DNA of 64,000 bases from Bacteroides clarus YIT 12056 (GCF_900129655.1 NZ_FQWK01000007.1:62001-126000); one strand, 5' to 3'; positions 25,496 through 34,272 are shown, numbered from the stretch's first letter. Made by a program: numbers and translations. Notes: a model not told the origin generated them from the sequence alone.

Positions 25496-25671
25496 AGCAC
25501 ATGGCGATAAAAACGCCGCCACGAACCGAGCAATGTAAGGCCATAACCGACATGCCTGAGGAATGCCGGAACCGGAATTTGTCGTGTCCATCGGATTTAG
25601 TTCCTAATAACGGTATTCGCAGGATTTATGCATTCCCATCGGATTTATCAGTATCTTTAATACTACATGCT

Positions 25672-25765
25672 AATTCGTTAGACAGCCGTTGCCCGTTCGT
25701 TAGACAGCTGTCTAACGAACGGGCAACAGTTGTTGAACGAAAGAATGACATCCGTCTGACGAATT
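25672..25765. repeat. 94-bp palindromic repeat, copy 1
   Basis: It starts AATTCGTTAGAC and ends with the near-inverse GTCTGACGAATT. Inside is a perfect 40-bp palindrome (25688-25727) with core CGTTAGACAGCTGTCTAACG. It aligns without gaps to copy 2 at 59560-59653 (75 of 94 positions equal by eye). Confidence 0.9.
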
Positions 25766-25830
25766 ATGACTGACGATGCTGCCTCTTGTTATTTATTGTA
25801 CCATCCCCTATCTATCACCAAATAAAAGCG

Positions 25831-25838
25831 TATCTTTG
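25831..25838 (+). promoter_or_regulatory. -7 box of glycosyltransferase gene
   Basis: TATCTTTG (TAnnTTTG), 44 nt before the start codon at 25883. Confidence 0.6.
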
Positions 25839-25882
25839 CAACATCAACTTCCGCAACCCGATAAAGAAAAAGACACAGAGAT

Positions 25883-26872
25883 ATGCGATACTCCGTTATC
25901 ATCCCCGTATACAACCGCCCCGATGAAGTGGACGAACTCCTGCAAAGCCTTACCCGGCAAAGCTTTAAGGATTTTGAAGTCATCATTGCAGAGGACGGCT
26001 CTTCCGTTCCTTGCAAGGACATCGCAGACCGTTATCAGAACATGCTGGATATCCATTATTATGCCAAACCCAATTCCGGGCCGGGGCAAACGCGCAATTA
26101 CGGCGCCGAACGCAGCCGGGGGGAATACCTGATTATACTCGACTCCGACTGCATCCTTCCCGAAGGCTATTTTGCGGCGGTGGAAGAAGAGTTGCGGAAA
26201 GCCCCCGCCGACGCTTTTGGCGGACCGGACCGGGCGCATGCATCGTTTACCGATATACAGAAAGCCATCAACTACTCCATGACTTCGTTCTTCACTACCG
26301 GCGGCATCCGCGGCGGGAAGAAGAAGATGGACAAGTTCTATCCGCGAAGCTTCAATATGGGCGTACGCCGTGAGGTTTACGAAACGCTCGGCGGCTTTTC
26401 ACGGATGCGTTTCGGAGAAGACATCGATTTCAGCATCCGCATCTTCAAAGGCGGATATCAATGCAGGCTATTTCCCGGAGCATGGGTATATCATAAACGG
26501 CGGACGGACTTGAAGAAGTTCTTCAAGCAGGTACACAACTCCGGCATTGCCCGCATCAACCTCTACAAGAAATATCCCGAATCTCTAAAAATAGTTCACC
26601 TGCTGCCGGCCGTATTCACATTAGGAGTAGCCGTACTGCTGGCAGGCGCGCTCTTCTGTCCGTACAGCCTGCTTCCGATCGCATTGTATGCATTACTTGT
26701 CTGCACGGATTCCGCTATCCGGAACAAGAGCCTGCGCATCGGCATCTATTCCATCGCCGCATCTTTCATCCAGCTTATCGGATACGGAACCGGTTTCTGG
26801 CGTGCCTGGTGGAACCGCTGCATACTCGGTAAAGACGAGTTTGAGGCATTCAAGAAGAACTTTTATAAATAA
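25883..26872 (+). CDS. Family 2 glycosyltransferase
   Basis: A 329-residue membrane-bound glycosyltransferase. The GT-A fold starts with YSVIIPVYNRPDEVDELL. The nucleotide-sugar/metal motif is D87-S88-D89 (ILDSDC), and the acceptor-side region has FGEDIDFSIR. Two hydrophobic helices lie near residues 235-300 (LLPAVFTLGVAVLLAGALF). It transfers a sugar to a lipid or glycan acceptor, probably at the inner membrane. Donor and acceptor cannot be told from sequence. radC follows closely. Confidence 0.88.
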   Translation: MRYSVIIPVYNRPDEVDELLQSLTRQSFKDFEVIIAEDGSSVPCKDIADRYQNMLDIHYYAKPNSGPGQTRNYGAERSRGEYLIILDSDCILPEGYFAAVEEELRKAPADAFGGPDRAHASFTDIQKAINYSMTSFFTTGGIRGGKKKMDKFYPRSFNMGVRREVYETLGGFSRMRFGEDIDFSIRIFKGGYQCRLFPGAWVYHKRRTDLKKFFKQVHNSGIARINLYKKYPESLKIVHLLPAVFTLGVAVLLAGALFCPYSLLPIALYALLVCTDSAIRNKSLRIGIYSIAASFIQLIGYGTGFWRAWWNRCILGKDEFEAFKKNFYK

Positions 26873-26911
26873 CGGGCAGTGAAGGAGCTGCAGGCGGTAA
26901 GAAGAAAAGGC

Positions 26912-27598
26912 ATGGAGAAATTAACAATCAACCGGTGGGCAGCCGAAGACCGTCCGCGGGAGAAAATGATGCTGAAAGGCGCGGAAGCCCTGAGCGACGC
27001 AGAGCTGCTGGCCATACTTATCGGCTCGGGAAACACCGAAGAGAGCGCCGTAGCACTGATGCAGCGGACACTTGCCTGCTGCAACAACGACCTGAACCAA
27101 TTAGGGAAATGGGAAGTACGCGACTTCTCCCGCTTCAAAGGTCTCGGACCCGCCAAAAGCATCGCCATCATGGCCGCCCTCGAACTGGGTAAACGCAGAA
27201 GACAGCAAGAGCATCCGGAACGCGCCGTGATACACTCGTCCAACGACATCTACGAAATCTTCCATCCGCTGTTGTGCGACCTCACCATAGAAGAGTTCTG
27301 GGTGCTCCTGCTCAACCAGGCTTCCCGTGTCATCGATAAGGTACGAATCAGCCGGGGCGGCATCGACCAAACCAGCGCCGATGTAAGAAGCATCCTGCGC
27401 GAAGCATTGCTGCAACGCGCTACACAGATTGCGCTGATACACAACCATCCTTCGGGAAACCCGCATCCCAGCATGAATGACCGCCGGCTGACGCAGTTCA
27501 TACAGAAAGGCGCGCAAACCATGAACATCCGCCTGATTGACCACGTTATAGTCACAGACGGCAGATATTACAGTTTTAATGACGAAGGAGCGCTGTAA
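26912..27598 (+). CDS. radC: RadC family JAMM-domain protein
   Basis: 228 residues from ATG 26912; the GTG at 26879 would add 11 residues. I prefer the ATG because homologues start with a short Leu-x-Ile-x-x-Trp motif and AAGG precedes it. An N-terminal helix-hairpin-helix region (LSDAELLAILIGSG; LGPAKSIAIMAALELG) is followed by the JAMM metal motif HNHPSGNPHPSMND. RadC was linked to DNA repair, but its true function is unsettled. This is the chromosomal type, not the short mobile-element type. Confidence 0.92.
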   Translation: MEKLTINRWAAEDRPREKMMLKGAEALSDAELLAILIGSGNTEESAVALMQRTLACCNNDLNQLGKWEVRDFSRFKGLGPAKSIAIMAALELGKRRRQQEHPERAVIHSSNDIYEIFHPLLCDLTIEEFWVLLLNQASRVIDKVRISRGGIDQTSADVRSILREALLQRATQIALIHNHPSGNPHPSMNDRRLTQFIQKGAQTMNIRLIDHVIVTDGRYYSFNDEGAL

Positions 27599-27614
27599 TG
27601 TAGTGTGTACATTC

Positions 27615-27645
27615 TTTGTAGTTTCAATTAAAATCTTTAGATTTG
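27615..27645 (+). promoter_or_regulatory. Promoter of SufT-like gene (-33 TTTG, -7 TAGATTTG)
   Basis: TTTG at 27615-27618 and TAGATTTG at 27638-27645 with 19-nt spacing, a good match to the Bacteroides consensus. It lies 28 nt before the start codon. Confidence 0.8.
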
Positions 27646-27673
27646 CTTCGCTAAACCAACAAACCGTACGAAT

Positions 27674-27985
27674 ATGACCAAATTTGAAATAGAAGAGAAA
27701 ATAGTTGCCATGCTGAAAACCGTATTCGACCCGGAGATTCCGGTAAACGTGTACGACCTGGGGCTCATCTACAAAATAGATGTTGCCGACAGCGGCGACG
27801 CAACCATCGACATGACCCTGACGGCTCCCAACTGCCCCGCCGCAGACTTCATCATGGAGGATGTCCGCCAGAAGATAGAATCGATAGACGGAGTGAATTC
27901 CGCCACCATCAACCTGGTATTCGAACCCGAATGGGACAAGGACATGATGAGCGAAGAAGCCAAACTGGAATTGGGTTTTCTCTAA
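27674..27985 (+). CDS. MIP18/SufT-family iron-sulfur maturation protein
   Basis: A 103-residue single-domain DUF59 (MIP18) protein. Conserved features are VFDPEIPVNVYDLGLIY and LTAPNCPAADFI, with the invariant Cys. Members help deliver Fe-S clusters to client proteins (SufT, yeast Cia2). No other suf gene is in the window. It lies 22 nt before lpxH. Confidence 0.88.
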   Translation: MTKFEIEEKIVAMLKTVFDPEIPVNVYDLGLIYKIDVADSGDATIDMTLTAPNCPAADFIMEDVRQKIESIDGVNSATINLVFEPEWDKDMMSEEAKLELGFL

Positions 27986-28007
27986 CGAATAATGGAACTG
28001 TGTATAA

Positions 28008-28772
28008 ATGAAGAACGTATATTTCCTATCAGACGCACACCTGGGTTCACGGGCCATCGAGCACGGACGGACACAGGAACGACGGTTAGTCAACTTCCTC
28101 GACAGTATCAAACATAAGGCGGCTGCCGTATATTTGCTGGGCGACATGTTCGACTTCTGGTACGAATTCCGCACGGTCGTGCCCAAAGGTTACACCCGCT
28201 TTCTCGGCAAGTTGTCCGAACTGACGGATATGGGCGTGGAAGTGCACTTCTTCACCGGCAATCACGACATCTGGTGCGGAGATTATCTGACTAAAGAATG
28301 CGGGATCATCATTCACCGCGAGCCTCTCACTACGGAAATCTACGGAAAAGAATTCTACCTGGCCCATGGCGACGGACTGGGCGATCCGGATAAAAAATTC
28401 AAGCTGCTGCGTACCATGTTCCACAGCCGTACGCTTCAAACTCTGTTCTCCGCCCTGCATCCCCGTTGGAGCGTAGAGCTCGGACTGACGTGGGCCAAGC
28501 ACAGCCGTCTGAAAAGAATAGACGGGAAAGAGCCCGACTACATGGGCGAGAACAATGAACATCTGGTACTCTATACCAAAGATTACCTGAAAAGCCACCC
28601 GAACATCAACTTCTTCATCTACGGTCACCGGCACATCGAATTGGATTTGATGTTGAGCGCCACCGCCCGTGTCCTTATCCTCGGCGACTGGATAAATTAT
28701 TTCTCTTATGCCGTATTCGACGGTGAGAACCTTTTCCTGGAGGAGTTTATCGAAGGAGAGACCAAACTATAA
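28008..28772 (+). CDS. lpxH: UDP-2,3-diacylglucosamine pyrophosphatase (LpxH-type)
   Basis: A 254-residue metallophosphoesterase. All metal motifs are visible: SDAHLG (near the N-terminus), GDMFDFW, TGNHDIW, YLAHGDGLGD and YGHRHIE. It should cleave UDP-2,3-diacylglucosamine to lipid X at the inner membrane, step four of lipid A synthesis. Length is as in LpxH (about 240). It is co-oriented with the SufT-like gene. A generic YbbF-type phosphoesterase is the main alternative. Confidence 0.87.
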   Translation: MKNVYFLSDAHLGSRAIEHGRTQERRLVNFLDSIKHKAAAVYLLGDMFDFWYEFRTVVPKGYTRFLGKLSELTDMGVEVHFFTGNHDIWCGDYLTKECGIIIHREPLTTEIYGKEFYLAHGDGLGDPDKKFKLLRTMFHSRTLQTLFSALHPRWSVELGLTWAKHSRLKRIDGKEPDYMGENNEHLVLYTKDYLKSHPNINFFIYGHRHIELDLMLSATARVLILGDWINYFSYAVFDGENLFLEEFIEGETKL

Positions 28773-28895
28773 CCATCCATCTCAACTTTCAAGAATCGTT
28801 TATTCTTATAAATGATTACGAAAAAGGACAAAAAGCCGGAACTTTTTGCCCGGTATCTTGTAGTATCATCATAACCATTAAAAAACAAAAGCGTT

Positions 28896-29105
28896 ATGGA
28901 TGATATGATTTACAGAAACGATTCGATTGCCGAAGAGAACATAGACCCGAACGGCCGCCCGGCAGAGAATAAATTTGAAGAATGGAGCGAGGAAGTTTCC
29001 GAACGGACAGACCTCGGCTATAAAGAGCAAAAAGTAAAATCCGCCAAAGAACGGAAAAAGCTCATTAAAGAAATGGATGAGATCATCAAAAAAGAAATAG
29101 AATGA
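28896..29105 (+). CDS. Small charged protein of unknown function
   Basis: A 69-residue, strongly charged protein without a signal peptide. The N-terminal part is acidic (NDSIAEENIDPNGRPAENKFEEWSEEV) and the second half is a Lys/Glu-rich helix (KVKSAKERKKLIKEMDEIIKKEIE). I do not recognise the family. The ordered leader (GGAACTTTTT, then GTATC words at 28850-28870) and a clean terminator right behind it support a real gene. Confidence 0.6.
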   Translation: MDDMIYRNDSIAEENIDPNGRPAENKFEEWSEEVSERTDLGYKEQKVKSAKERKKLIKEMDEIIKKEIE

Positions 29106-29146
29106 AAATAGGGTGTCAATCATAGTTTTGACACCCTATTTCTATT
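29106..29146. terminator. Bidirectional terminator
   Basis: Perfect 14-bp stem AAATAGGGTGTCAA/TTGACACCCTATTT (29106-29119 with 29128-29141) between two convergent genes, with A and T runs on both sides. Confidence 0.93.
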
Positions 29147-29161
29147 ATCTGACCCTTTTTC

Positions 29162-30562
29162 TCATTTATATCCGGCAGCTTTGGCAATGCGTTTCGGAAT
29201 TTCCGTATTATCCATCTTGCCGACAAACAGTCCGGAGCCCGCACCTATTGCAAAAACAGGAACATAACCGGCTGTATGGCTGGAGCTGGTCCATCCCACC
29301 ATGGCTATCTGGCTCATTACCTTTTTGGCAGCGGCGGCCAACGGCTCGGTCTTGGCATAAAGGCTCTCCTCGAAAACAATCTTGTTCTTTACGAAAGACG
29401 TTTCATATTCATCACGAAGCATCTTTTCCTGTTCCCAGGTTAAAGGCAGCTCTTTCCAGAAGCCCATTTTATCGGCAAGTAACGCCTTTACCTCATCCCA
29501 TGAAGCCTTACCGGATTTCTCTTTACGCAAGTCGGTAATCGCTTTGGAAAGAAGATCTTGGGATTGTTTCTGATTCAACAGGGATTTCAAGTGCAATTCA
29601 TACTTTCCGATGCCCAGCCCCAGGCCACCGGTTTCGTGGTCGGCGGTTACGACAATCAGAGTTTCTTTCGGGTGCTTCTTGTAGAACTCATAGGCGACCT
29701 TTACCGCATTGTCCAAATCGATAACTTCTTCAAAAACGGTGGCAGGGTCATTACCGTGACAAGCCCAGTCTATTTTGCCGCCTTCTACCATAAGGAAGAA
29801 ACCTTTATTGTTTCCTTTTGTCAGGAACGAAATGGCGCTTTCCGTTATTTCCGGTAAGGTAAGGTCACCTTCTTCACGGTCAATAGCATAAGGAAGGCAA
29901 GATGGAACGGCACCCTCTTTCTGGATAAGTATCATCTTCTTCGCATCCGCTGCTTTGGTCTTGTATTCGTCCAAGCCGCGGGCAATCGTATAACCCGCTT
30001 CTTCTATAATGGGGAAGATACTCGGCGCTTCTTTCTTATCGGCAGTCGTAGAAGGCTTCAGGAAGCCGCCGCCCGCATAAAAGTCAAAACCGGCTTTCGG
30101 CAAGTCGAGCGCGATTTCGTAATACATGCTACGGTTGGGCTGGTGAGCGTAGAACGCCGCCGGAGTAGCGTGGTCTACGCTGACACTGGTAGTGACACCT
30201 ACTTTCTTACCGGACTTCTTGGCTTTCTCGGCAACTGTCTGCAAGACGTTTTTATCATCGTCCATACCGATAGCCCCATTGTATGTCTTTGCACCGGTGG
30301 CAAGAGCCGTACCGGCCGCTGAAGAGTCGGTCACGGAATTAGTGGCGGAAAAAGTCGTAGCCACGGTACCAACCGGGAAGGTCGTAAACAAAAGCGGTTT
30401 TACACCGATACGTCCTTCTTGTTCAGCCAGGTACATCTCCGTACCGTTCACCTGGTTCACTCCCATTCCATCACCGATGAAATAGAATACATACTTTGCC
30501 TGCTGCGCATAGGATACGCCCGTCAGCAATACAAAGAGCAATACATACATTAATCGTTTCAT
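29162..30562 (-). CDS. phoA: Secreted alkaline phosphatase
   Basis: A 466-residue exported phosphomonoesterase. The signal peptide is about residues 1-19. Motifs are FYFIGDGMG (metal site), VTDSSAAGTALATGAKT with nucleophile Ser80, SVDHATPAAFYAHQ, VVTADHETGGLGLG and SSHTAGYVPVFAIG. It releases phosphate in the periplasm. Length matches PhoA (about 470). It is monocistronic with a promoter box at 30618-30625. No pho-box-like repeat is obvious. Confidence 0.93.
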   Translation of the reverse strand: MKRLMYVLLFVLLTGVSYAQQAKYVFYFIGDGMGVNQVNGTEMYLAEQEGRIGVKPLLFTTFPVGTVATTFSATNSVTDSSAAGTALATGAKTYNGAIGMDDDKNVLQTVAEKAKKSGKKVGVTTSVSVDHATPAAFYAHQPNRSMYYEIALDLPKAGFDFYAGGGFLKPSTTADKKEAPSIFPIIEEAGYTIARGLDEYKTKAADAKKMILIQKEGAVPSCLPYAIDREEGDLTLPEITESAISFLTKGNNKGFFLMVEGGKIDWACHGNDPATVFEEVIDLDNAVKVAYEFYKKHPKETLIVVTADHETGGLGLGIGKYELHLKSLLNQKQSQDLLSKAITDLRKEKSGKASWDEVKALLADKMGFWKELPLTWEQEKMLRDEYETSFVKNKIVFEESLYAKTEPLAAAAKKVMSQIAMVGWTSSSHTAGYVPVFAIGAGSGLFVGKMDNTEIPKRIAKAAGYK

Positions 30563-30617
30563 AAACTGTTCTATTTAAAATTATCTGTAATGTCAGTGTT
30601 TTTCCTTTATAGGGAAA

Positions 30618-30625
30618 CAAAGATA
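30618..30625 (-). promoter_or_regulatory. -7 box of phoA
   Basis: The minus strand reads TATCTTTG (TAnnTTTG), 55 nt before the alkaline phosphatase start. Confidence 0.6.
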
Positions 30626-30654
30626 AGAATTTTAAATCATTCACATATGACGAT

Positions 30655-30702
30655 GTTATGAAAAAGAAAGTGCCGGAAACAGTCAAGACTGTTTCCGGCA
30701 CT
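30655..30702 (-). terminator. Terminator of pta-ackA
   Basis: Perfect 16-bp stem AGTGCCGGAAACAGTC/GACTGTTTCCGGCACT (30669-30684 with 30687-30702), followed on the minus strand by a T-rich tail. It lies 26 nt after ackA. Confidence 0.95.
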
Positions 30703-30728
30703 CGTATCAAGTCCTTATTACAATACTG

Positions 30729-31925
30729 TTATTTGCTCAAGATAGCCATTGTGTCAGAAGCAATCATCAGTTCTTCATCGGTCGGGATAACCACTACCTT
30801 CACCTTAGAATCGTCTGTGGAGATTACAGCTTCTTCACCGCGAACCTTGTTCTTTTCCAAATCGACCTTAACGCCCATAAATCCGAGGCCTTCGCATACT
30901 TCGCTGCGGCAGTTGCACTGGTTCTCGCCAACACCGCCCGTAAATACGATGATATCCACACCGCCCAAAGCAGCGGCATAAGCGCCTACATACTTCTTGA
31001 TGCGGTAGAAATACATCTTTTCTGCCAGAATAGCTCTCGGATTACCGGCAGCTACGGCATTCTCCAAGTCGCGCATATCGCTTGACTCACCGAAAATACC
31101 CATCACGCCGCTCTTCTTGTTCAGCAGATTGGATACTCCGTTTGCATCCAGATTTTCCTTATCCATGATGAAAGTAACGGCACCGGCATCGATGTCACCG
31201 CTACGAGTACCCATCATCAAACCTTCCAACGGAGTCAAACCCATGCTGGTATCCATGCATTTGCCGTCTTTAATGGCAGAGACGGAGCCACCGTTACCGA
31301 TGTGGCAGGTAATGATTTTCTTTCCTTCCGGCTGTACACCCAGGAATTCGCACACACGCTTTGATACATAACGGTGAGAGGTTCCGTGGAAACCATAACG
31401 GCGAACGCCATATTTTTCATACAGTTCGTAAGGAACGGCGTACATATATGCATAATCAGGCATTGTCTGATGGAAAGCGGTATCAAACACACCGATCTGC
31501 GGAACATCAGGCAGAATGGCGGAAACCGCATTTACACCCTTCAGGTTGGCGGGATTGTGAAGCGGAGCCAAATCATTGCAAGCGGTAAACGCGTCCAGCA
31601 CTTCCTGAGTCAGCAATACGGATTCGCTGAATTTCTCACCTCCGTGTACCATACGGTGGCCTACCGCATTGATTTCGTCCAAAGACTTGATGGCGCCGTA
31701 TTCGGAGCTGATCAATGTATTCAGGATGAACTCTACACCTACGGTGTGTTCCGGTATGTCTTTTTCCAGAATCTTTTTCTCGCCATCAGGCAAGGTCAAT
31801 TTCAGGAAGGAGCCTTTCAGCCCGATTTTTTCAATACCACCTTGAGCGATAACCTCTTTGTGGTCCATATCAAACAATTTGTATTTGATGGACGAGCTAC
31901 CGCAGTTCAATACTAAAACTTTCAT
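30729..31925 (-). CDS. ackA: Acetate kinase
   Basis: A 398-residue enzyme making ATP and acetate from acetyl phosphate. It has the signature VLNCGSSSIKYKLF at the N-terminus, MVHGGEKF, the active-site region FDTAFHQTMPDYAYMYA, CHIGNGGSVSAI and VFTGGVGEN. Length is standard. It lies 18 nt after pta. Together they form the acetate-producing overflow route, a main ATP source in saccharolytic anaerobes. Confidence 0.98.
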   Translation of the reverse strand: MKVLVLNCGSSSIKYKLFDMDHKEVIAQGGIEKIGLKGSFLKLTLPDGEKKILEKDIPEHTVGVEFILNTLISSEYGAIKSLDEINAVGHRMVHGGEKFSESVLLTQEVLDAFTACNDLAPLHNPANLKGVNAVSAILPDVPQIGVFDTAFHQTMPDYAYMYAVPYELYEKYGVRRYGFHGTSHRYVSKRVCEFLGVQPEGKKIITCHIGNGGSVSAIKDGKCMDTSMGLTPLEGLMMGTRSGDIDAGAVTFIMDKENLDANGVSNLLNKKSGVMGIFGESSDMRDLENAVAAGNPRAILAEKMYFYRIKKYVGAYAAALGGVDIIVFTGGVGENQCNCRSEVCEGLGFMGVKVDLEKNKVRGEEAVISTDDSKVKVVVIPTDEELMIASDTMAILSK

Positions 31926-31943
31926 ATTATATCAGATTTAAAG

Positions 31944-32960
31944 TTATTTGGTGTGTTTAGCGGCAATAGCCTGGTTCGCAGTAATCGCAATCATGCGGTA
32001 AACATCTTCGATAGAGCAGCCGCGCGACAAGTCGTTTACCGGACGTGCGATACCTTGCAGAATCGGACCGACTGCATCGGCATGTCCGAGGCGCTGTACC
32101 AATTTGTAGGAGATATTACCCACTTCAAGGCTCGGAACAACGAGTACATTCGCATTACCCGCAATGGCGGAACCCGGAGCTTTGCTGGCGCCGACTTCGG
32201 GAACCAACGCCGCGTCAGCCTGCAATTCGCCATCGATAGCGATATCAGGAGCCATTTCTTTAGCAATCTTCAAAGCTTCCACTACTTTGTCCACCACTTC
32301 GTGTTTTGCAGAACCTTTCGTAGAGAAACTCAACAGCGCCACTTTCGGGTCCAGACCTGCGACAGCCTTAGCCGTACGCGCAGTACAAACAGCGATTTGA
32401 GCCAATTGAGAAGCATCGGGAACCGGAGTTACGGCAACGTCACCCATTACCAGAATACCATTCTTACCATATTCGGGAGCATGCGTCAGCAACAGCATCG
32501 CACCGGAAACACAAGTAATGCCGGGAGCCGTCTTGATAATCTGCAAAGCCGGACGAAGCACATCGCCGGTAGTATTGCGCGCACCGGCCAACTGACCGTC
32601 CGCATCACCGTTCTTGATAATCAAACAGCCCAGATAAAGCGGATTGGTTGCCAGCTTACGAGCTTCTTCAATGGTCATGCCTTTTTTCTTACGTAACTCG
32701 AACAGCAACTGTGCGTATTCTTCCAATCTCGGATTGTTTTCCGGATCGATAATGGTCGCCTTGGAAATATTTCCAAGTCCCCACTCCGTTGCACAAGCGT
32801 TGATTTCAGCAGGATTGCCCAAAAGAATCAGGTCTGCAATACCATCTGTCAAAATTTGATTGGCAGCTTTCAATGTGCGTTCTTCCGTACCTTCAGGAAG
32901 AACAATGCGTTGACGATCGGCTTTCGCACGCTCTAAAATTTCATTAATTAATCTTTGCAT
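31944..32960 (-). CDS. pta: Phosphate acetyltransferase
   Basis: A 338-residue short-form Pta that converts acetyl-CoA plus phosphate to acetyl phosphate. Typical segments are RIVLPEGTEERTLKAA, KNGDADGQLAGARNTTGDVLRPALQ, LLSFSTKGSAKHEVVDKV and ANVLVVPSLEVGNISYKLVQRLG. It lacks the N-terminal regulatory domain of the long E. coli form. It is the first gene of pta-ackA. Confidence 0.98.
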   Translation of the reverse strand: MQRLINEILERAKADRQRIVLPEGTEERTLKAANQILTDGIADLILLGNPAEINACATEWGLGNISKATIIDPENNPRLEEYAQLLFELRKKKGMTIEEARKLATNPLYLGCLIIKNGDADGQLAGARNTTGDVLRPALQIIKTAPGITCVSGAMLLLTHAPEYGKNGILVMGDVAVTPVPDASQLAQIAVCTARTAKAVAGLDPKVALLSFSTKGSAKHEVVDKVVEALKIAKEMAPDIAIDGELQADAALVPEVGASKAPGSAIAGNANVLVVPSLEVGNISYKLVQRLGHADAVGPILQGIARPVNDLSRGCSIEDVYRMIAITANQAIAAKHTK

Positions 32961-33009
32961 GATATTTTAATTGTGTATAAGAATCGGTAGTTCGTGTTAT
33001 TCACGCCGC

Positions 33010-33017
33010 AAAAGTAC
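33010..33017 (-). promoter_or_regulatory. -7 box of pta-ackA
   Basis: The minus strand reads TACTTTTG (TAnnTTTG), 49 nt before pta. TTGC words occur near the -33 place. Confidence 0.6.
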
Positions 33018-33132
33018 ATAATTTTGCAATATACACATTGCAATTTCGAGGCTTTTTCTACATCAAATGAGAATTATTATAATATTTAACACTAACAGAT
33101 GATTTACGGGATAGTTCCTCACTCCAAATAGC

Positions 33133-33140
33133 TAACTTTG
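33133..33140 (+). promoter_or_regulatory. -7 box of lrgAB
   Basis: TAACTTTG (TAnnTTTG), 51 nt before lrgA, divergent from the pta promoter 115 bp away. Confidence 0.6.
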
Positions 33141-33191
33141 CAGCGTTTTCAATGTTTTCAACAGGTAGGTATTATTTAATAATCAGGTATT

Positions 33192-33530
33192 ATGATCCGT
33201 CAATGCGCCATCCTTTTCGGATGTTTGGCTTTGGGTGAATTGATTGTATTCTTAACGGGTATCAAACTTCCGTCCAGCATCATCGGCATGCTGCTGCTCA
33301 CCCTTTTCTTAAAGTTGGGTTGGATAAAACTGCACTGGGTGCAGGGAATGTCCGACTTTTTAGTTGCTAACCTGGGATTCTTCTTCATTCCGCCCGGTGT
33401 AGCCCTCATGCTCTATTTCGACATTATCGCCGCCGAATTCTGGCCTATTGTCATCGCCTCATTAGTCAGCACCCTGTTGGTACTCGTGGTTACCGGATGG
33501 GTTCACCAATTAACACGTAAAATCAAATGA
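33192..33530 (+). CDS. lrgA: CidA/LrgA family membrane protein
   Basis: A 112-residue protein with four membrane helices: CAILFGCLALGELIVFL, LPSSIIGMLLLTLFLKLG, FLVANLGFFFIPPGVALML and FWPIVIASLVSTLLVLVVTGW. The pattern LPSSIIGM and LGFFFIPPGVALM is the family hallmark. LrgA/CidA proteins act with LrgB as holin-like or, in several bacteria, pyruvate-transport pairs. The stop overlaps the lrgB start by 4 nt, so the two are made together. Confidence 0.9.
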   Translation: MIRQCAILFGCLALGELIVFLTGIKLPSSIIGMLLLTLFLKLGWIKLHWVQGMSDFLVANLGFFFIPPGVALMLYFDIIAAEFWPIVIASLVSTLLVLVVTGWVHQLTRKIK

Positions 33531-34222
33531 ACTTTTTAGAAAACGAATTCTTCCTGCTGGCTATTACTTTCGGGATATTCTTCTTAGCCAAGCTTCTTCA
33601 AAAGAAGACAGGAATCATGCTGCTGAACCCCATCTTGCTCACTATCGCCATACTTATCATTTTCCTGAAAATGACAAATATCAGTTATGACACTTATAAC
33701 AAAGGCGGACATCTGATTGAATTCTGGCTCAAACCGGCCGTCGTCGCACTGGGCGTTCCTTTGTATCTGCAATTGGAGACCATCAAAAAACAATTGCTGC
33801 CTATCCTGCTTTCACAATTGGCCGGATGTATTGTAGGAGTTATCTCCGTAGTCCTGATAGCGAAACTGATGGGAGCTTCCGACGAGATTATTTACTCGCT
33901 GGCTCCAAAATCCGTTACCACCCCGATAGCCATGGAAGTTACGAAATCAATAGGCGGCATTCCCGCACTGACCGCCGCCGTAGTGGTTTGCGTAGGTCTG
34001 TTGGGCGGAATACTTGGCTTCAAGACAATGAAACTCACCCATATCGGGAGCCCCATGGCGCAAGGACTTTCCTTAGGGGCAGCCGCCCATGCTGTCGGCA
34101 CGTCCACAGCAATGGACATCAGCAGCAAATACGGTGCGTTTGCCAGCCTCGGACTGACGCTTAACGGAATATTTACGGCCTTGTTAACCCCAACTATTTT
34201 ACGATTGTTAGGGTTACTCTAA
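33527..34222 (+). CDS. lrgB: LrgB family membrane protein
   Basis: A 231-residue membrane protein with about six helices. The family core KSVTTPIAMEVTKSIGGIPALTAAVVV and LGAAAHAVGTSTAMDI is clear. It partners with LrgA. The family was first linked to murein hydrolase control and later to pyruvate uptake in B. subtilis and streptococci. The divergent pta-ackA neighbour fits a role in pyruvate/acetate balance, but that is inference. Confidence 0.9.
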   Translation: MNFLENEFFLLAITFGIFFLAKLLQKKTGIMLLNPILLTIAILIIFLKMTNISYDTYNKGGHLIEFWLKPAVVALGVPLYLQLETIKKQLLPILLSQLAGCIVGVISVVLIAKLMGASDEIIYSLAPKSVTTPIAMEVTKSIGGIPALTAAVVVCVGLLGGILGFKTMKLTHIGSPMAQGLSLGAAAHAVGTSTAMDISSKYGAFASLGLTLNGIFTALLTPTILRLLGLL

Positions 34223-34233
34223 CAAAATCTTCT

Positions 34234-34241
34234 TATTTTTG
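34234..34241 (+). promoter_or_regulatory. -7 box before DUF2156 gene
   Basis: TATTTTTG (TAnnTTTG), 31 nt before the start codon at 34273. Confidence 0.5.
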
Positions 34242-34272
34242 TTATTATATTCTTAACCAATAGAAATTATTT

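Larger units (their letters stand above)
25430..25882. other. 453-bp gap: terminator, direct repeats, palindromic repeat, promoter
   Basis: No gene is supported. In order it holds the efp terminator (25453-25495), two copies of CCATCGGATTTA (25588-25599, 25636-25647), a 94-bp palindromic repeat (25672-25765) and a -7 box for the glycosyltransferase (25831-25838). Confidence 0.75.

Noticed and set aside
25672..25765. CRISPR or transposon-end interpretation of the palindromic repeat
   Set aside because: There is only one unit per site, no spacers and no adjacent transposase; it is reported as a dispersed palindrome instead.
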